Counted from the first letter of the stretch, positions 11,734 to 23,939 are shown. The stretch is DNA of 64,000 nt from Rhizopus sp. PT2906 (GCA_025529335.1 JAMYHX010000129.1:1-64000); one strand, 5' to 3'. Notes: generated by a model from the sequence alone, not told the origin. Translations and numbers: made by a program.

Positions 11734-12398
11734 AGAAGCAGTCAAAGTGGCCACAGCTGCAGCGAATAACAATGGATTCATTGATGTCGATGCACTTGAG
11801 CCTGATGAAGAGCTTGAGCCCAAATTTAAATACACAGATGAAGTCCGTCAGATACTTTATGACATTATGAAGGCGGACGAACAATCCACTTTAATCAGTA
11901 ACCTTATTACGTAAGAAAAAAGTGATATATGCATGACATGTTTTCTTATATGAATCATTAGACAATACCGAAACGGAGCAAATAACACAAAGGACGCGGA
12001 GAAACTAGTGGCCGAAGGAAAGGCAAGAAAGCTGATGTACCAACGAGTGAGTGGATTAAAATAGACAAGTATATATGTATATACTCATGGCTTTATTAGT
12101 TACTGTCATGCTGGCCAGATGGCTGGATGAACACATATGAAATCAGTCGACAATACAACTTGTATAAAAATAAAATAGCAGGATCACAGAACGGCGAAGG
12201 AAAGAAGCGCAGAAAACCCAGTGAAGATCATACACATCGTAAAAAAGGTAATAGTTGCACTTTTTATTAGCATGTGTAACTAACATCATGAGTAAATCAA
12301 CAGCTCGTGAAGATGAACCTAAAGAAGAACACCATACACCTAAAGGAGCAGCTGGTAATTCACCCATGAAAGTCGAATCACTTGTCAATGTGATATAA
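10092..12398 (+). CDS. Hpc2/ubinuclein-like HIR histone chaperone subunit
   Basis: Ubinuclein/Hpc2 proteins are subunits of the HIR/HIRA complex, which deposits H3-H4 independently of replication. About nine exons read through: 10092-10412, 10455-10597, 10652-11177, 11230-11442, 11499-11652, then smaller exons from about 11735 to 12398. The Hpc2-related domain is unmistakable (NEYDYEDPFIDDSEMLLDDD ... GFFVYSGPL, about residues 110-155). It is followed by a Ser/Thr/Pro/Lys-rich low-complexity linker with a basic KKKKTE patch, then a helical region (LDSELEAIINRIREGASKE ... EAGLISFRRNP) like the ubinuclein middle domain. An acidic segment lies before the first intron. The start is uncertain: ATG 10092 is the first good codon. 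Introns contain (TA)n and A/T runs. Confidence 0.85.
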
Positions 12399-12940
12399 AT
12401 GTTCCTTCTCCTCGAAAACAGAATGAATAAATACTTTATTTGGATCAAAGTAGGTCCTACATATACATGTATACATACTCACAAATTAGAAATATTATAA
12501 ATGTACATAAGCCTAGTTCCTTTTACGAAAAAAAAAAAAAAAAAGAAGTTGGTGATAATTTTAGTCGTGTGAGTGTTATCCTTGTCTATTTAAATAAGAT
12601 GATTGTCATGGCGCATACGCAACATTCTCCCCTCTCATCAACCGTTTATTGAAGTCATTCTACAAGTGATACTATTGATCTATTTAGTCATTTGATCTTA
12701 TTCATTGTGGATAAAAGCAAGTAGTAATAACAGCAATAGAAGCTTCAAAGAACTTATTAGAAGAGGGGGGATTTAGTATTACAAATGTTTTTGCTCATTT
12801 TTGTCAAGATCCGTCAGGTTTACATCATAGCAATGGATGATTCATTTATTATTCGAAACCATTACAAATAACTGATATATAAAGAGAATAAACAATCAGG
12901 CTGTTACCGAAATGAACAGGAAGTAGTGATCGCCCGCCCT
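12399..12940. other. spacer without recognised gene
   Basis: AT-rich spacer after the Hpc2-like gene. It includes a 17-A run near 12528-12544. No reading frame or RNA gene could be supported. Confidence 0.5.
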
Positions 12941-13027
12941 AAAAAATGCGACCAAATACACTCGTGAAAGAGACGCACCTCGCACTGTTGAATTGCGACA
13001 TAAGATAGTTAACGGGTGGAAGAATGT
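12941..13027 (+). repeat. inverted repeat, left arm (87 bp)
   Basis: This arm is the reverse complement of 13146-13232 over 87 bases with one mismatch, separated by a 118-base loop. Both arms encode the same transposase segment on opposite strands, so the structure is an inverted duplication of coding sequence rather than the element's natural termini. Confidence 0.9.
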
Positions 13028-13145
13028 AGGTGTTGATTTTCAATGAAACGGTGTCTTTATTGATGGGGCTGGCTTTCATTCTCAAATGATGAGAAGCAAA
13101 GCTTGGTCAAAAAAGGTGTACTTGCTACTGTCAAAGTGTGCACAC

Positions 13146-13232
13146 ACATTCTTCCACCCGTTAACTATCTTGTGTCGCAATTCAACAGTGCGAGGTGCGT
13201 CTCTTTCACGAGTGTATTTGGTCGCATTTTTT
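13146..13232 (-). repeat. inverted repeat, right arm (87 bp)
   Basis: Partner of the arm at 12941-13027. This arm is joined to the upstream (N-terminal) transposase segments on the minus strand, so it is probably the original copy and the left arm the duplicated one. Confidence 0.9.
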
Positions 13233-13800
13233 AAAGAAAGCCAGCACTTCTCCGTTATGTGTTTGTGAAGGCCTGCTTATAGAAATCTCCAGTCCTTCAA
13301 ATTGACTGCATAGCTCCTCTCGAACAATTTTCAAAGTAATTGTTGGTTTCTTATCAAAAGTTCCATAAGAAACTTTGAATGTTCTTTGAAAAGCTTTTTT
13401 TAGAGCGGGCTCTCCTTTTTAGAAAGACTGGCTGGCATAACTGACGCTTTTGAGTCATTGTATTCCTTGATGAGTCCATAAGCAGAGCTACGGGGTATGC
13501 TGCATGCTTTTGCTGCGTTAGGTATTAATAAACCTTTCCTCCTGAATTAAGTTGATCATATGTTTTATTTGATCGTGACCGTATTTTTTATATAGTTGCA
13601 GGAACGCCTCTTCCATTTAGACAGTCAAGCTGTCGACATCTTTCATCTCAATTACTTTAGCTTCTGTAGCTTTGTTCAAAGTCAATAATCATTTTCAAGT
13701 CTCCGTATTGAATCACAATGTCCTCAAGATCCATAGTCCACCATAATATGTTTATATTGTCTGAAAATAGTCTTCATATAGTTTAAATCAAGTTGTTTAG

Positions 13801-14397
13801 ATTGTCTAAAAATTACTTTATTTTGTCCAAAACAAAAGTAGGAAAAAAAAATGCGTGTGTGACCAAGGAGAATGGTCACAATTATCGTACGTTTTGCCTC
13901 GTGAAAGGAGTTTAAAGGGAAAAAAAAAAAAAAAAAAGGAGGGAAAAAAGTAAAGGGGACATGAAAGGGAAATTGACAAATAATCCATGTCTTCTTTTTT
14001 TAATATAATACATGTTGTGTAAAAAAAAAAAAATGGGTATATAGATTCTCTTTGTTTCCATGGATACTAAAATCCGAATTGCTCAAATTCACTAAAAAGG
14101 AAAGTTGTTGATGAAAAAGGATGTTCTAAAAGCATCCATAAAATTATTCCATCTGGGTTTTAAATAATATCTGAATATCAATAGTCTTCTTCTTTTAGTA
14201 AGAACAGATCCCATAAAAAAAAGCTTCTTTAATATTCCATGAGTAAAAATACATGGGCAAATAAATAGGGGATTCTTATAAAAATGGAAAAAATTGGATA
14301 TTTTTTTTTTTTAAATGATGGATAAAATTTTTTTGTGTCTTTTTTATTCTTTTATTCTTCTATTCCGTTATTTCACTCCTGAAATTATTTATTTGTT
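13801..14397. other. AT-rich spacer with A runs
   Basis: Homopolymer A/T runs (for example 13920-13937 and 14020-14033) and no coding signal. The last 100 bases are presumably the promoter of the gene starting at 14398. Confidence 0.45.
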
Positions 14398-14913
14398 ATG
14401 AAATCAAATTATAGACAGATCTCCTTTAACGACAAAGCATTTATTGATGTATGTCGATGCTTATACCAAGCCAAGGCAATTGTACGCGACTTGCAGTCAT
14501 TTAGTAATACTGTTTGTCCTGCATTAACTCAATACTCGAAATTATTAAACAATGAAAAATTGAATGATCGTACAAACTCGGATATTTTACTAAAGCAAGT
14601 CAAAGAATACTTAAACACAACATTTCGAAAATTCGCTCGGCTATGTAAAATGCTACTGTATATCTTGACGCAAATGGAAGAAAATAGCGCTGGCCAAGTC
14701 AAGCGAGAACGTATTGATTCGTTTCGTACGGAGGTTTGGCAAGAGTGGAAAATGGCAACTCAGATTAAACAACAATTAATACAGTTTGCTCAATTGAGCG
14801 ACACATATACCAAATCAACATTTACCGATACTTCTAATAATAACAATGCATCATCATCGTCATCGTCATCATCATCAAAAGCAACAACAGTAGTAACAGC
14901 AACTGAGTTATAA
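14398..14913 (+). CDS. hypothetical helical protein with Ser-rich tail
   Basis: A single uninterrupted ATG frame of 171 residues that I do not recognise. Residues 10-135 look alpha-helical with regular heptad-like hydrophobics (FRKFARLCKMLLYILTQMEE) and two Cys residues in the first third. From about 140 the chain becomes Asn, Ser and Thr rich, with a run of nine Ser encoded by TCA/TCG repeats. There is no signal peptide or membrane segment. AT-rich sequence precedes it and a long gene-free stretch follows it. Length and composition favour a real gene, but no function can be assigned. Confidence 0.55.
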   Translation: MKSNYRQISFNDKAFIDVCRCLYQAKAIVRDLQSFSNTVCPALTQYSKLLNNEKLNDRTNSDILLKQVKEYLNTTFRKFARLCKMLLYILTQMEENSAGQVKRERIDSFRTEVWQEWKMATQIKQQLIQFAQLSDTYTKSTFTDTSNNNNASSSSSSSSSKATTVVTATEL

Positions 14914-17151
14914 CAAAGAGTCGTGTAGAAGGGTGTGAATAGTGAACATACATATATACAAATATACATACATGATTTTTTTCTCTTTTTTTGTTTTTAT
15001 TTTTATGATGCGAAAATGAAAATAAAAGATAGAACCAATCATAAATTCACAAATAAAAAAAATAGCCATGATGGATATTGGCTATAGTCTCCTTTGGTTA
15101 CTCAGGTGAGAGACATTGGCGGACAAATATCATTGAATCGCATAAAACAAGTAATTGAAAGCACGCTTTATATGTAAATATACACACACATGTGCACACT
15201 CCATAGACAATTTTTCTCTCTCGAGAAGAAAAAAAAAAAGGGAAACTATCATCATGACGGAGATAGCTTTAAACATAGGTATCACTATATGCATTATATC
15301 TGGGGAGTTTGTAAGTGAGATCGTCAAACTGTGTTTACTATCAGGGGGAAAGATGTTACATTTAAATCATTTTTAATAGTTGGTCAAAGTACTAAATTTT
15401 GAGTGGCATAAATAGTAATAATAATAATAATTTAATAGTTCCCTTTTGATCATCATTATGGTGAAAAAATAATATCAACATGCTCACATATAGTTTCGTC
15501 ATAAAGTGTACAAGTGTAAAATCTATAAATGTGAATAGATTGTACAGATGTATATCTCGAAATACCCTGACCAAGAACTCATTTGAACAATCCATGTACC
15601 AGATTTACGGTTACCCATTGTATCATTAAACCATCATATCAAAGTCGTTTACGCGTCAATGATTTGTCTACATCGACTGACGCTTTAGCCCAAGAGAAAT
15701 TGATAAAAAGGTACACTCTTGTTATGAAACGATCGGTTCATTCTTTAATATACAACATCACCGTGTTAAGCTGACTTCATATCTGAGCAAAAGTATACAA
15801 AAGCTATAGATATATCATACATTTTTACAATGAATCTGGGAATCTTTAAAAAAAAAAAAAAAAAAAAGATCAACAATGTCCTGATTTTCCTTCCATTACC
15901 TTCTAGTGCTTTAAAGATTACGTTATAGTATACAATAGAATCTTTTCGAAGCTTTTTAATTTCGTTCTCCATTGGGAGTCAGACTTGACCCTGATATATT
16001 CACAATGATCAATAATCCTACATCATTTGCCTTTTTATTTTAAGAATGATGTCATGTGTATGCGAGTGGTTTGAATAAAATATATATATCCATGATTCGT
16101 TGGTAAAGGAATATCCCATACTCTTGGCATACTTTCTTTCTCTTTCTTTGAATTTTTATAATATCGTTATTGCGTCTATTGCTACACCAAATATAACAAC
16201 TTTAACTTTATTTTTGGCGCGTGTTTTATCTCTTTTTAAAATTCCCCCAAAATCGTTCTCTCTCTCTCTCTCTCTCTTCGTCATTATTAAATTACTCTTG
16301 TGTAATCAAATTATCCAATAGAGAATGAGTCTTTTTTGCGCTTAAAAAAAGGGCGGAAAAGTACAAATAGAGATATACTCTTTTTCAAAAAAGTGGCACA
16401 CATGTTTTCATTTTGGTGCACATCTAAATTTACATTTTGCAATGGTTCAGCAACTTTTATAAAAACAAAAGGGTAGAAAGCATGTATGACATGGTTAAGG
16501 ACAGGATAGGATAAAAGTGATCGAGTTATGATTTTTATAACAGGCAGTGCGGTACACTATTTTCATATATTATTCGGGGAACAACAATCAACAGCCTCAT
16601 TGTTCTTTCTTGGTAGGAGAGGATAAAAATCAGTGGAAAAACGACTTTGTTATCATATCATTGTGGGAGCATCGAGCAATATTCTTTGATTTTGTATTGA
16701 GTGTTTTATTTAAAGTTGCGTACTAGTTTCCAAAATATAAGGAATATGATAAGATGAAATAAGACGACTTTGGCTCGTGTACGTAATGTATAAATTGACT
16801 ATACTCATGTGCCATATGATTTGAAAGAGCGTACATGAAACGTCTATGTCGTATGATGGATGGGTGCATCTATGGCTAAGCATACTTTTTTTTAAAGATT
16901 TTCGATCGATAAAAGTCTTGTGAATCAAATGAACATCAATCATAATAAAAATGCAAAACATGACGTTTATATTGCAGCAATACCTTATTTAATAATAACA
17001 ATAATAGTAAAATGACCATCAGCATCCTACTCTACTCGGTAATCACAGACATCTCTGTGGTTATTTAATAAATAAAAAACACAACAAAGAATACGCTTGA
17101 GTATATTAAAGCTTCAGCTTTGGCTAAGTTTATGGGATCATCCTTTGGTCA

Positions 17152-17222
<71 letters not shown>

Positions 17223-18054
17223 CCGAGATTATTCACCTCGGTTCCAACGCGAAGGTATTTTCAAAGACGTGCTTTTTATGCTTACGACTTCTACTTTTAC
17301 TCTAATGTCATAGCCCTTTTTCACGGGATATTACTCTTTAGTCATGAACTACTCATTCAATTCTTTAATAATGAACCGTTGTCCATTCCTCAAATCATGA
17401 ACCGTCGTTCATTTCTCTAGGCTTTTATCAAGCAAGGAAAAAAAAAAAAAAAGAATATTCGCAATGAAGAAAAAAAATTTATACTCTCTTCATTTCGCAA
17501 TTAAGAGTAAGGGCCAATAGCGATCAAGCATTATATAAAGAGTCACACTTCAATCTTGCTCATACAGACTGAGCATTGAAAGCATGTAGGATTACGTCTG
17601 AAGCAAATAGTGTTGATAGTTTCTCTTAAATCATTAATATTAAATAACTACATATCCAAACAATTGTGTGAATAGTAAGTCATTGCATTATACCGTGTCC
17701 ATTTGTTTATGTCATTACAGTTCTTTTTACAAAACAGTAAACTCAAATGCGGCTGAGTGAAAGGACAGAAAAAAGCAAACATGTATAGAAATATCAATCC
17801 TAATTTTTACTCGTACAATACACTTTTCTATAAACAAAAGTTCATTTAATACTATTGTATTCTACTACATTGAAAAAAAGGAGAGACATGTCAGTAAATA
17901 AATTTCAGTAACCAGCCAATCAAAATACACAAGGCAAAGAGACGTCGTGACTCCCTTTAATGCTTGTCACGGTTTTTTCCCTTTTCTTTTCTTGCTGGTG
18001 CTTACAACCTAAAGTATTATTTTTTTTTTTTTCATAATTTGACATCTTTGCACA
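14914..18054. other. long gene-free region, 3.1 kb
   Basis: No protein family, tRNA or convincing spliced frame was seen on either strand. It holds microsatellites: ATA near 15412-15430, a CT run at 16258-16276, (AAT)n at 17152-17172 and the long A run described separately. Near-duplicate short motifs GAACCGTTGTCCATT and GAACCGTCGTTCATT occur at 17372-17415. The last few hundred bases should contain the MPP10 promoter. Confidence 0.45.
17152..17221. repeat. (AAT)n followed by A49 tract
   Basis: An AAT trinucleotide run passes directly into 49 consecutive A residues (17173-17221). Immediately after it CCGAG and CTCGG can pair around a nine-base loop (about 17223-17241). The tract could be the tail of an old retroposed RNA or simple slippage. 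Confidence 0.85.
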
Positions 18055-19948
18055 ATGGTTGCAGCCAACGCATCAAACGAGATTGATCATTTCATTAATA
18101 ATGTTGTCAACAAGCCAGAATCCTTCTTTATACCAGATCAAAAGCTTGCAGACAAGGCCATACAAATAGCCAAACATTTTTATGATAAAGGTACATCTTT
18201 TTTTTTTAAAAAAAAAAGTGTTTGTAACCGATCTTTTGTAGTGAAACAAGTTGAACCAGTAGAAATGTCACCGTTCAATGAATTATTAATACAGGATTTT
18301 GATAATGATCAGATATGGGAAGAGATTGCTGCACAAAATGAGCCATTCTTACAATATGCAAAGTCAACTCTAAGATCCTTTTCAAGAAAACCAACAATAG
18401 ACGAACACAGTGAAGAAGAAGAAGAAGCAAGTGTGTCTGGTCAGTCAATGGATCTTGACAGATCAGATCAAGAAGGAGATTACGATTTGCCAACCGATGA
18501 AGAAGAAGAAGAAGAAGAAATGAGCCAAGCTGATAGTGAATTAGAAGAAGATGAATATGAGGAAGATATTGAAAAAGACGAGGATGAATACGATAATGGA
18601 GATGATAATATTGATGATGATGATGATGAAAGGTAATCATAAAACTAGAACCATTGACCATTGTTAAAACTTTTTTCTCTCATAGACCTAAAAAGACATC
18701 TGAAGTAGATGACGACTTTTTCAATCTGGAAAAATTCAACAAGTGGACAGAACAGCAAGAAGAGCTTGATATGATGTCAGATCGAGAAGATGACGGGTTT
18801 GATTTTGATGAAGACTTAGAGGACCTTGAAGACACAGATGATGAATACCAAGATGCAGCTGGTGAGTGGCTAATCTCATTCATTTACATACGATTCTAAT
18901 GGTTTATGTTATAGAATTAACATATGATGACTTTTTTGGCAAAAAAAGTAAAACCAAGCCTAAAAGAACCATAAAGCCAAAGAGACAAGAAGAAGAAGAA
19001 GAAGAAGAAAAAGAAGAGTCTGAGGACGAACAACAAGATGACAAGTCAGAAAGCTCTGTTCGTAACTTGTTTGATGAAGAAGAAGAAGAAGAAGAAAATG
19101 GCCAAGAAGAGAAATCTGCTTTCCAAAGACAACAAGAACGTATTGCGGCACAAATTGAACAATTTGAAGAAGAAAATATACAAGACAAGCATTGGACATT
19201 ACGTGGTGAAGCCACTGCAAGTGCACGACCTGTGAACAGTCTGTTGGAGGAAGACCTCGAGTTTGAACATGCTAATAAGCCTGTGCCTGTGATCACACAA
19301 GAAACGACGAATGTGTTGGAAGATATGATCAAAAAGCGTATTGTGGATAATATGTTTGATGACGTTGAACGTAAAGTGGATCCAACCTTACGTCCTTTCT
19401 TGCCTTCCAAGAGAGTAGAGATAAGCGATGAAAAATCAAAGAAATCATTAGCAGAAATCTATGAAGACGACTATTCTAAAAAGAAGTTGGGTGATGCCGC
19501 AGTAGATGAACGTGACGAGGCACTAAAGAAGGAACATGAGGAGATTACCAATATGTTCAATAGCTTATGTCATAAATTGGATGCTCTTTCCAACTTCCAT
19601 TACACACCCAAGGCACCTAAGCCTGAAATGGAGATTGTCAGCAATGCTGCTGCTATTAGCATGGAAGAAATCATACCCGTGAATGTATCTGATGCCACTT
19701 TATTGGCACCTGAAGAAGTGTATGAAAAGAAGCGTGGTGAAGTGAAGGCTACAACTGAAATGGATCAAGCTGAACGTAAGAAGGCCAGAGCATTGAAGAA
19801 GAAGCTGAAGAGAAAGGAGAAGGAGATGAAGGAAAAGGAAAAGAAGATTATACAGAAATACAATCCAAAGATGGCCCAAAAGGAAGAAAAGATCAAGGCT
19901 GTCAAGGACTTGCTTGGATCAAAGAATGTTACAATCATTGGAAAATAA
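18055..19948 (+). CDS. MPP10: U3 snoRNP component MPP10
   Basis: Mpp10 is a U3 small nucleolar RNP scaffold in the small-subunit processome, needed for early 18S rRNA cleavages with Imp3 and Imp4. Four exons fit exactly: 18055-18190, 18242-18632, 18686-18861 and 18915-19948. Family motifs in order: an N-terminal helical segment, MSPFNELLIQDFDNDQIWEE, long acidic Glu/Asp runs (residues about 105-180), DDDFFNLEKFNKW, LTYDDFFGKK, and the C-terminal Mpp10 block with VNVSDATLLAPEEVYEKK. A Lys/Glu-rich coiled coil ends the protein. GAA/GAT codon repeats make the acidic tracts. ATG 18055 is the first in frame and opens a normal N-terminus. Confidence 0.92.
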
Positions 19949-20337
19949 ACTTTATCATGATGCATTTAAAACCCTTCATTTGGATTATAAATGAAAAAAA
20001 GAGAAAGAGAGAGAGAAAGTCTGTTTTAAATATGTCCATGAATATATTATATATTTTATTATAATTATTAATAGATTCGATTACATGCATATTTACATAC
20101 AAGATAATAAAAAGAAAGGAAGAGAGAAGGTAAATAGATGACATAAGATATACATATTCACTACAAGGCCACTCCATATATAAAGGTGAGTATTTACATA
20201 GATAAAAAATGAAAGTAAAGAGTGAGTGAATGAGTGATAAGAAGATATAGAAAAAGGAGAATAAGAGAGACTTCCATAATATTTGTTGTTTCAAAAGAAT
20301 GTAGGTATCTTTCTTCAAGAAAAGCTGTATATCTCAT

Positions 20338-21329
20338 TTATATGTTCTTTTTACGTTTCCATTCTACACAATTAATTTCAGGGGTAATCATAGCTGCTTC
20401 GTCATCCATTCCCCAAGTAATTTTGAATCTACCCTTCTGTATCACTCCTGGCTCTGATTTATGCCTTGTTAAAGGTAAGGAAGTTAAAGATGAGATACAA
20501 GGCTGAGACGCAGATGAGGTAATAGAGGTCTCGATTTGTCGATCATTATGCCAAAAATGGGAGTCCCAAATAGACAATGGTTGGCTTGCCGATGTGGTCG
20601 TAGAATCTGCATCGTCATCACTTAAATGAGCTTCCTCTTCATAACGTTTTGTTTTTTTGATGCCTGTAATATTTGCAAATTGACTTGCAGTCAAATCCTC
20701 GGATAAGACCTCTTGTTTGTTTCGTCTAATGAATTTTTCCGTAGCTGCAGCCTTTGCAGTTGCCGATCCATTCCAATGACCGTTGTTTCGATGACGCTTT
20801 AAAGGGATCGTTAGCTTTTTCTTCCATTTGGTGGTATCAAAGTAAGATGTACTATTAGAGTTGAGTAACATGTAGAAAAGTAAAAGAGAAAAAACAAGAG
20901 AGAAATAGAAATAGTCATTATATATTTGATTATGGCTATTTCGCATATGCACATGAGAGGTTTCTATCCAAAGGCGAAATAACCTCAAAGATACATTATT
21001 CTTTCTTTCGCCTATGCCTCTCCTTTCATGTTATTTTTCCAAATAAATCATTTACTCCTTATTCTTTCAAATAGTATTAACCACATGGCATACAAGACAT
21101 TATTTGCGCTACTTTAAAAAAATGGATAGAAAGAAAGCTAATAAGCTTAGGAAGCTCTTTGTTTAAACATCTGATGCATTTGTTCTTTTTTTTCTTTCTC
21201 TCTCTTTCTTTTAGGGTATTTATTTGGTAATTTAATCACACGTGATCGTTTTCTATCTTTCTGGCTACCAAAGATAAAAGAAGGGGTGGTAGGGTAACTG
21301 AATACCGGAGTCCCAAAATCGAGGCACAA
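20338..21329 (-). CDS. hypothetical nuclear-type protein, two exon-like segments
   Basis: I do not recognise this gene. The 3' segment (about 20840-20338) follows a TAATAG acceptor and reads YFDTTKWKKKLTIPLKRHR, then a Ser/Thr-rich part and SEPGVIQKGRFKITWGMDDE, ending at a stop beside 20338. A second open segment upstream (about 21329-21150) encodes PSFIFGSQKDRKRSRVIKLP and a Lys/Arg-rich stretch that looks like a nuclear localisation signal. I could not define the intron joining them or the start codon. The composition (basic patches, Ser-rich linkers) suggests a regulatory protein; this is a guess. Confidence 0.4.
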
Positions 21330-21426
21330 GGTATTAAAAATTCAAAATATTTGTTGTTAAACAATCAACAAGTTATTAAATTATCAAAGAGGGAATTTAC
21401 CTTTCAAGAAGTAATACTTTACTTGC

Positions 21427-21772
21427 TTAAACGGTATGGGTTTTATAAGAGCAATAAGGAGTAGAAAGATTGGCCATCTTAGTTGTTTGATTATCTGGAG
21501 ACATAGAGGAATGTCCTGCAGCAACAACCCTGTTTTCAGCAGCAATATTAGTAGTCATACCAACCTGACCGACCGAGTCTATTTGTTCAAATGATACAAC
21601 ATTTTCTTATAAATGCAAGTACATTTTAGCATATGTTATTTACAAATACATACATCTTGTAATTTACCTTTAAAACGGGATATTTCAGCATGTAAACGAT
21701 TGAACAAATACACATGCTTACAAGCAATGTAATTGTACCTGAAATGGTTACAAGTGCGACTCTTGATTTCAT
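21427..21772 (-). CDS. possible small single-pass membrane protein
   Basis: From ATG 21772 the minus strand encodes a short N-terminus and a clear hydrophobic helix (VTISGTITLLVSMCICSIVY), then a GTAAAT donor near 21670. A second open segment (SFEQIDSVGQVGMTTNIAAE ... ) runs to a stop at 21427. The reading phase across the proposed intron does not match with the obvious acceptor, so the model is incomplete. No family recognised. Confidence 0.3.
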
Positions 21773-21788
21773 TTTCTAGCACAGTGAT

Positions 21789-22187
21789 TCAGTGTTGAAT
21801 ATCGATCCTGTTGAACGGCTGGACTAAGTATATTCTAGCTGTGCCACTTTCTGTAATCTTATCAGAAATACATTCCATATTGATTTGATCAGCTTTTATT
21901 TGCCTCATCCTTCTGCTTCTTTCTTTAGGGCACATCCTACCAACGTTTAGCATCAGCCTTTGGATATTTTGGACAGCTCTAAGCTTTCCTTGTGGACCCA
22001 CTGTCTTGAATGGTTTACCAGCCTCAATCTTGAATTCATCCTTGACTTGATGAATAGTAGCCGGCAGCTTAAAGAGCATGGGGTGATCAAGAGTAGCATT
22101 AAAGGTCTTGTCATCAATTGGATCGTCGTATACATCTCCCATAAACTTCTTGTTTCTTACTTGTTTCCTAAGCCTACCATTGAGCAC
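21789..22187 (-). CDS. hypothetical basic protein, possibly element-derived
   Basis: An intact 132-residue frame. It contains ATIHQVKDEFKIEAGKPF, then NVGRMCPKERSRRMRQIK, which is strongly basic, and ESGTARIYLVQPFNRID. I cannot name the family. It sits next to retroelement fragments and lacks a clear promoter space, so it may be a piece of a repeated element rather than a host gene. An ATG occurs at the upstream end of the frame. Confidence 0.35.
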   Translation of the reverse strand: MLNGRLRKQVRNKKFMGDVYDDPIDDKTFNATLDHPMLFKLPATIHQVKDEFKIEAGKPFKTVGPQGKLRAVQNIQRLMLNVGRMCPKERSRRMRQIKADQINMECISDKITESGTARIYLVQPFNRIDIQH

Positions 22188-22704
22188 CTATTTAACGGGG
22201 GCTCAAGTTATCTGCAAACAAGCCATGAACCGGTTTGTTCCATTTATACTAGAAAGTGTGCCCTCAGCTTGTAATTTCAGTTGAGCACTTTCTTTTATCA
22301 ACTCCTCAGGTTGTACTTTGAGTCTTTATTTCAAAGATTCTCATCTCTCTCATTTCTTCTTCTTATTTTATTGTTCGATTATAGTTAAGTATGTTAACAA
22401 TTAAAAATATGATAAACATGGTCTTGAATGTAAAGTGTTTGCTTTTTGATCTTCTAAGCATAGGCCATAAAAGAGTGGTGAGGGTGGGGGCTTTATCTTT
22501 CCTTTTCTATTCTTCCTATCTAATAATCAATTCGAGGTCGAAATTCTCTCTAAAATTGAGTGAGACTCTCGGAATAGCAAAGGAAGGATAAAGTGCTGCT
22601 TCAGATTAATCATTCTGAATTGTGTCTTCAGCGCCGAAAAAGACTCCGTCGTCAGACGAGGTTCCATTTTCTTGTTCGAGTGCCAAAGGAAGATCATCGG
22701 CTAT

Positions 22705-23250
22705 CTAAGAGAAAACAGAGTTCGTAAAGTCAACAATGGAAAGATGCTCTCGGCGGTAATGGTTGTGGAACGTGGTTGAAGTAGCCCAATTGCCCAGAGT
22801 TTGAATATCATCCACTGGTAAGTCACGTTGCAAAGCGATAGAGGAAGCGAATGATCGAACGCTGACGCGTTGTTCTGAGGTAGATCTGCGTATGACTCGG
22901 CGTAGCCAGGAAGCAACAGTTTGACTTGTTACTCGCAAGCTACAGTCTAGTGCGTTCACGAATAGCGTGCCTGGGGGTCTAGAAACAGTAACCTTGGGGC
23001 GATCCTTTAGCGCCAAAAAGGAAACGACAGGGCAGAGATTGCGAGCGTTATGAGAATGAATGAGAACAGGTTTGATGATTCGTCTTCCATTTCTGCGTTC
23101 TTTTGGAACCACAATATTAAAGCGTAGTTTGAGTTCCTCATCGACAGTTACTGAAAGTAAGGAGATTCGAGCTAAATCCGAAGGACGAAGAAAAGCCGCT
23201 ACACTAAGCAGAAAGGCTGTTTTTGTTTGGAAGCTGAGGTAAAGAGCAAG
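22705..23250 (-). pseudogene. tyrosine recombinase catalytic domain, retroelement relic
   Basis: The minus strand is open over about 180 residues. It carries TAFLLSVAAFLRPSDLARIS (first catalytic Arg region), VVPKERRNGRRI, an internal SVRSFASSIALQRDLPVDDI helix matching the H-x-x-R region with Val in place of His, and GNWATSTTFHNHYRREH, ending with the nucleophile-region Tyr. This order is that of tyrosine recombinases of DIRS/Ngaro or Crypton type elements, and it differs from the family of the DIRS relics in this window. No N-terminal recombinase domain or reverse transcriptase is attached. A divergent partner lies at 23940-24200. Confidence 0.65.
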
Positions 23251-23939
23251 AGGATAAATTGATGCTTGCGATGTAATTAAAAATTGGCGTAAGGTTGTCA
23301 GTATGCCTATTACTATTCTTTTCAGATGCGATAGAGGAATGTATAGTAGAATGTATAGTAGAATGTATGCTCTACTGTAAGATTATACTCGAGTTATTAT
23401 AATGATTATCTCATCAGACACGTCAATACAGATCGAGCTGTATAACTGTTTTGCCATGTCATCCAACGTATATTGCAAGCGTTCTTTATGCTGATTGCTT
23501 GATGCTTCGATGACTAGCCGTTCTTCGCCGTACATATCGTAACCCAAACCGTCGGCGTATCTGGAAGCTGGTGAAACCCATAAACTCACATTCATATCCA
23601 TTCGTGAACATTGCTGGAGATGGACCTCACATTATTGAAAATCCAGGCAACCAGTCTGTTGGCCAAATGTCTGCAATATTGGAACCACGTTGAGGTATTG
23701 GCTGTGGTTGTTGTTAGCACCGTATAATGCGTAGAGTAAAAGCAAAGAAGTGATGAGTCTCTGTTTTATCCTTTTTATTAGAAGTGAGAGGAGGAGCTCA
23801 TAGCAAAAAGAGATTAGATAGCTTTAAAAGAGGTTGGAGTACTAATTAAGGTACATGTAATTTAGTCAAATGTGATCTCACAAGATTAGTATTAGATATG
23901 GTCAAATACGATACACTCGTTCTTCTCTTTTTATAAATT

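Larger units (their letters stand above)
12941..13800 (-). mobile_element. Tc1/mariner-like transposase relic with internal inverted duplication
   Basis: Minus-strand translation from about 13735 gives a start (MDLEDIVIQYGDLKM), a segment MEEAFLQLYKKYGHDQIKHM and a helix-turn-helix AAKACSIPRSSAYGLIKEYN. Next come TLKIVREELCSQFEGLEIS and YTRERDAPRTVELRHKIVNG, ending near 13146. The following 118 bases plus 12941-13027 encode, on the plus strand, the same YTRERD segment continued into VGVDFQ, a stop, then GVFIDGAGFHSQMMRSKAWS. The last resembles the first DDE Asp region (usually D-E-A-G, here D-G-A-G). Frameshifts and stops interrupt it throughout. Relic of an IS630/Tc1/mariner-class element, non-functional. 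Terminal repeats were not certain. Confidence 0.72.

Noticed and set aside
18275..19410. Minus-strand Ser- and Leu-rich frames over MPP10
   Set aside because: They are the antisense of GAA/GAT repeats coding for the acidic tracts.
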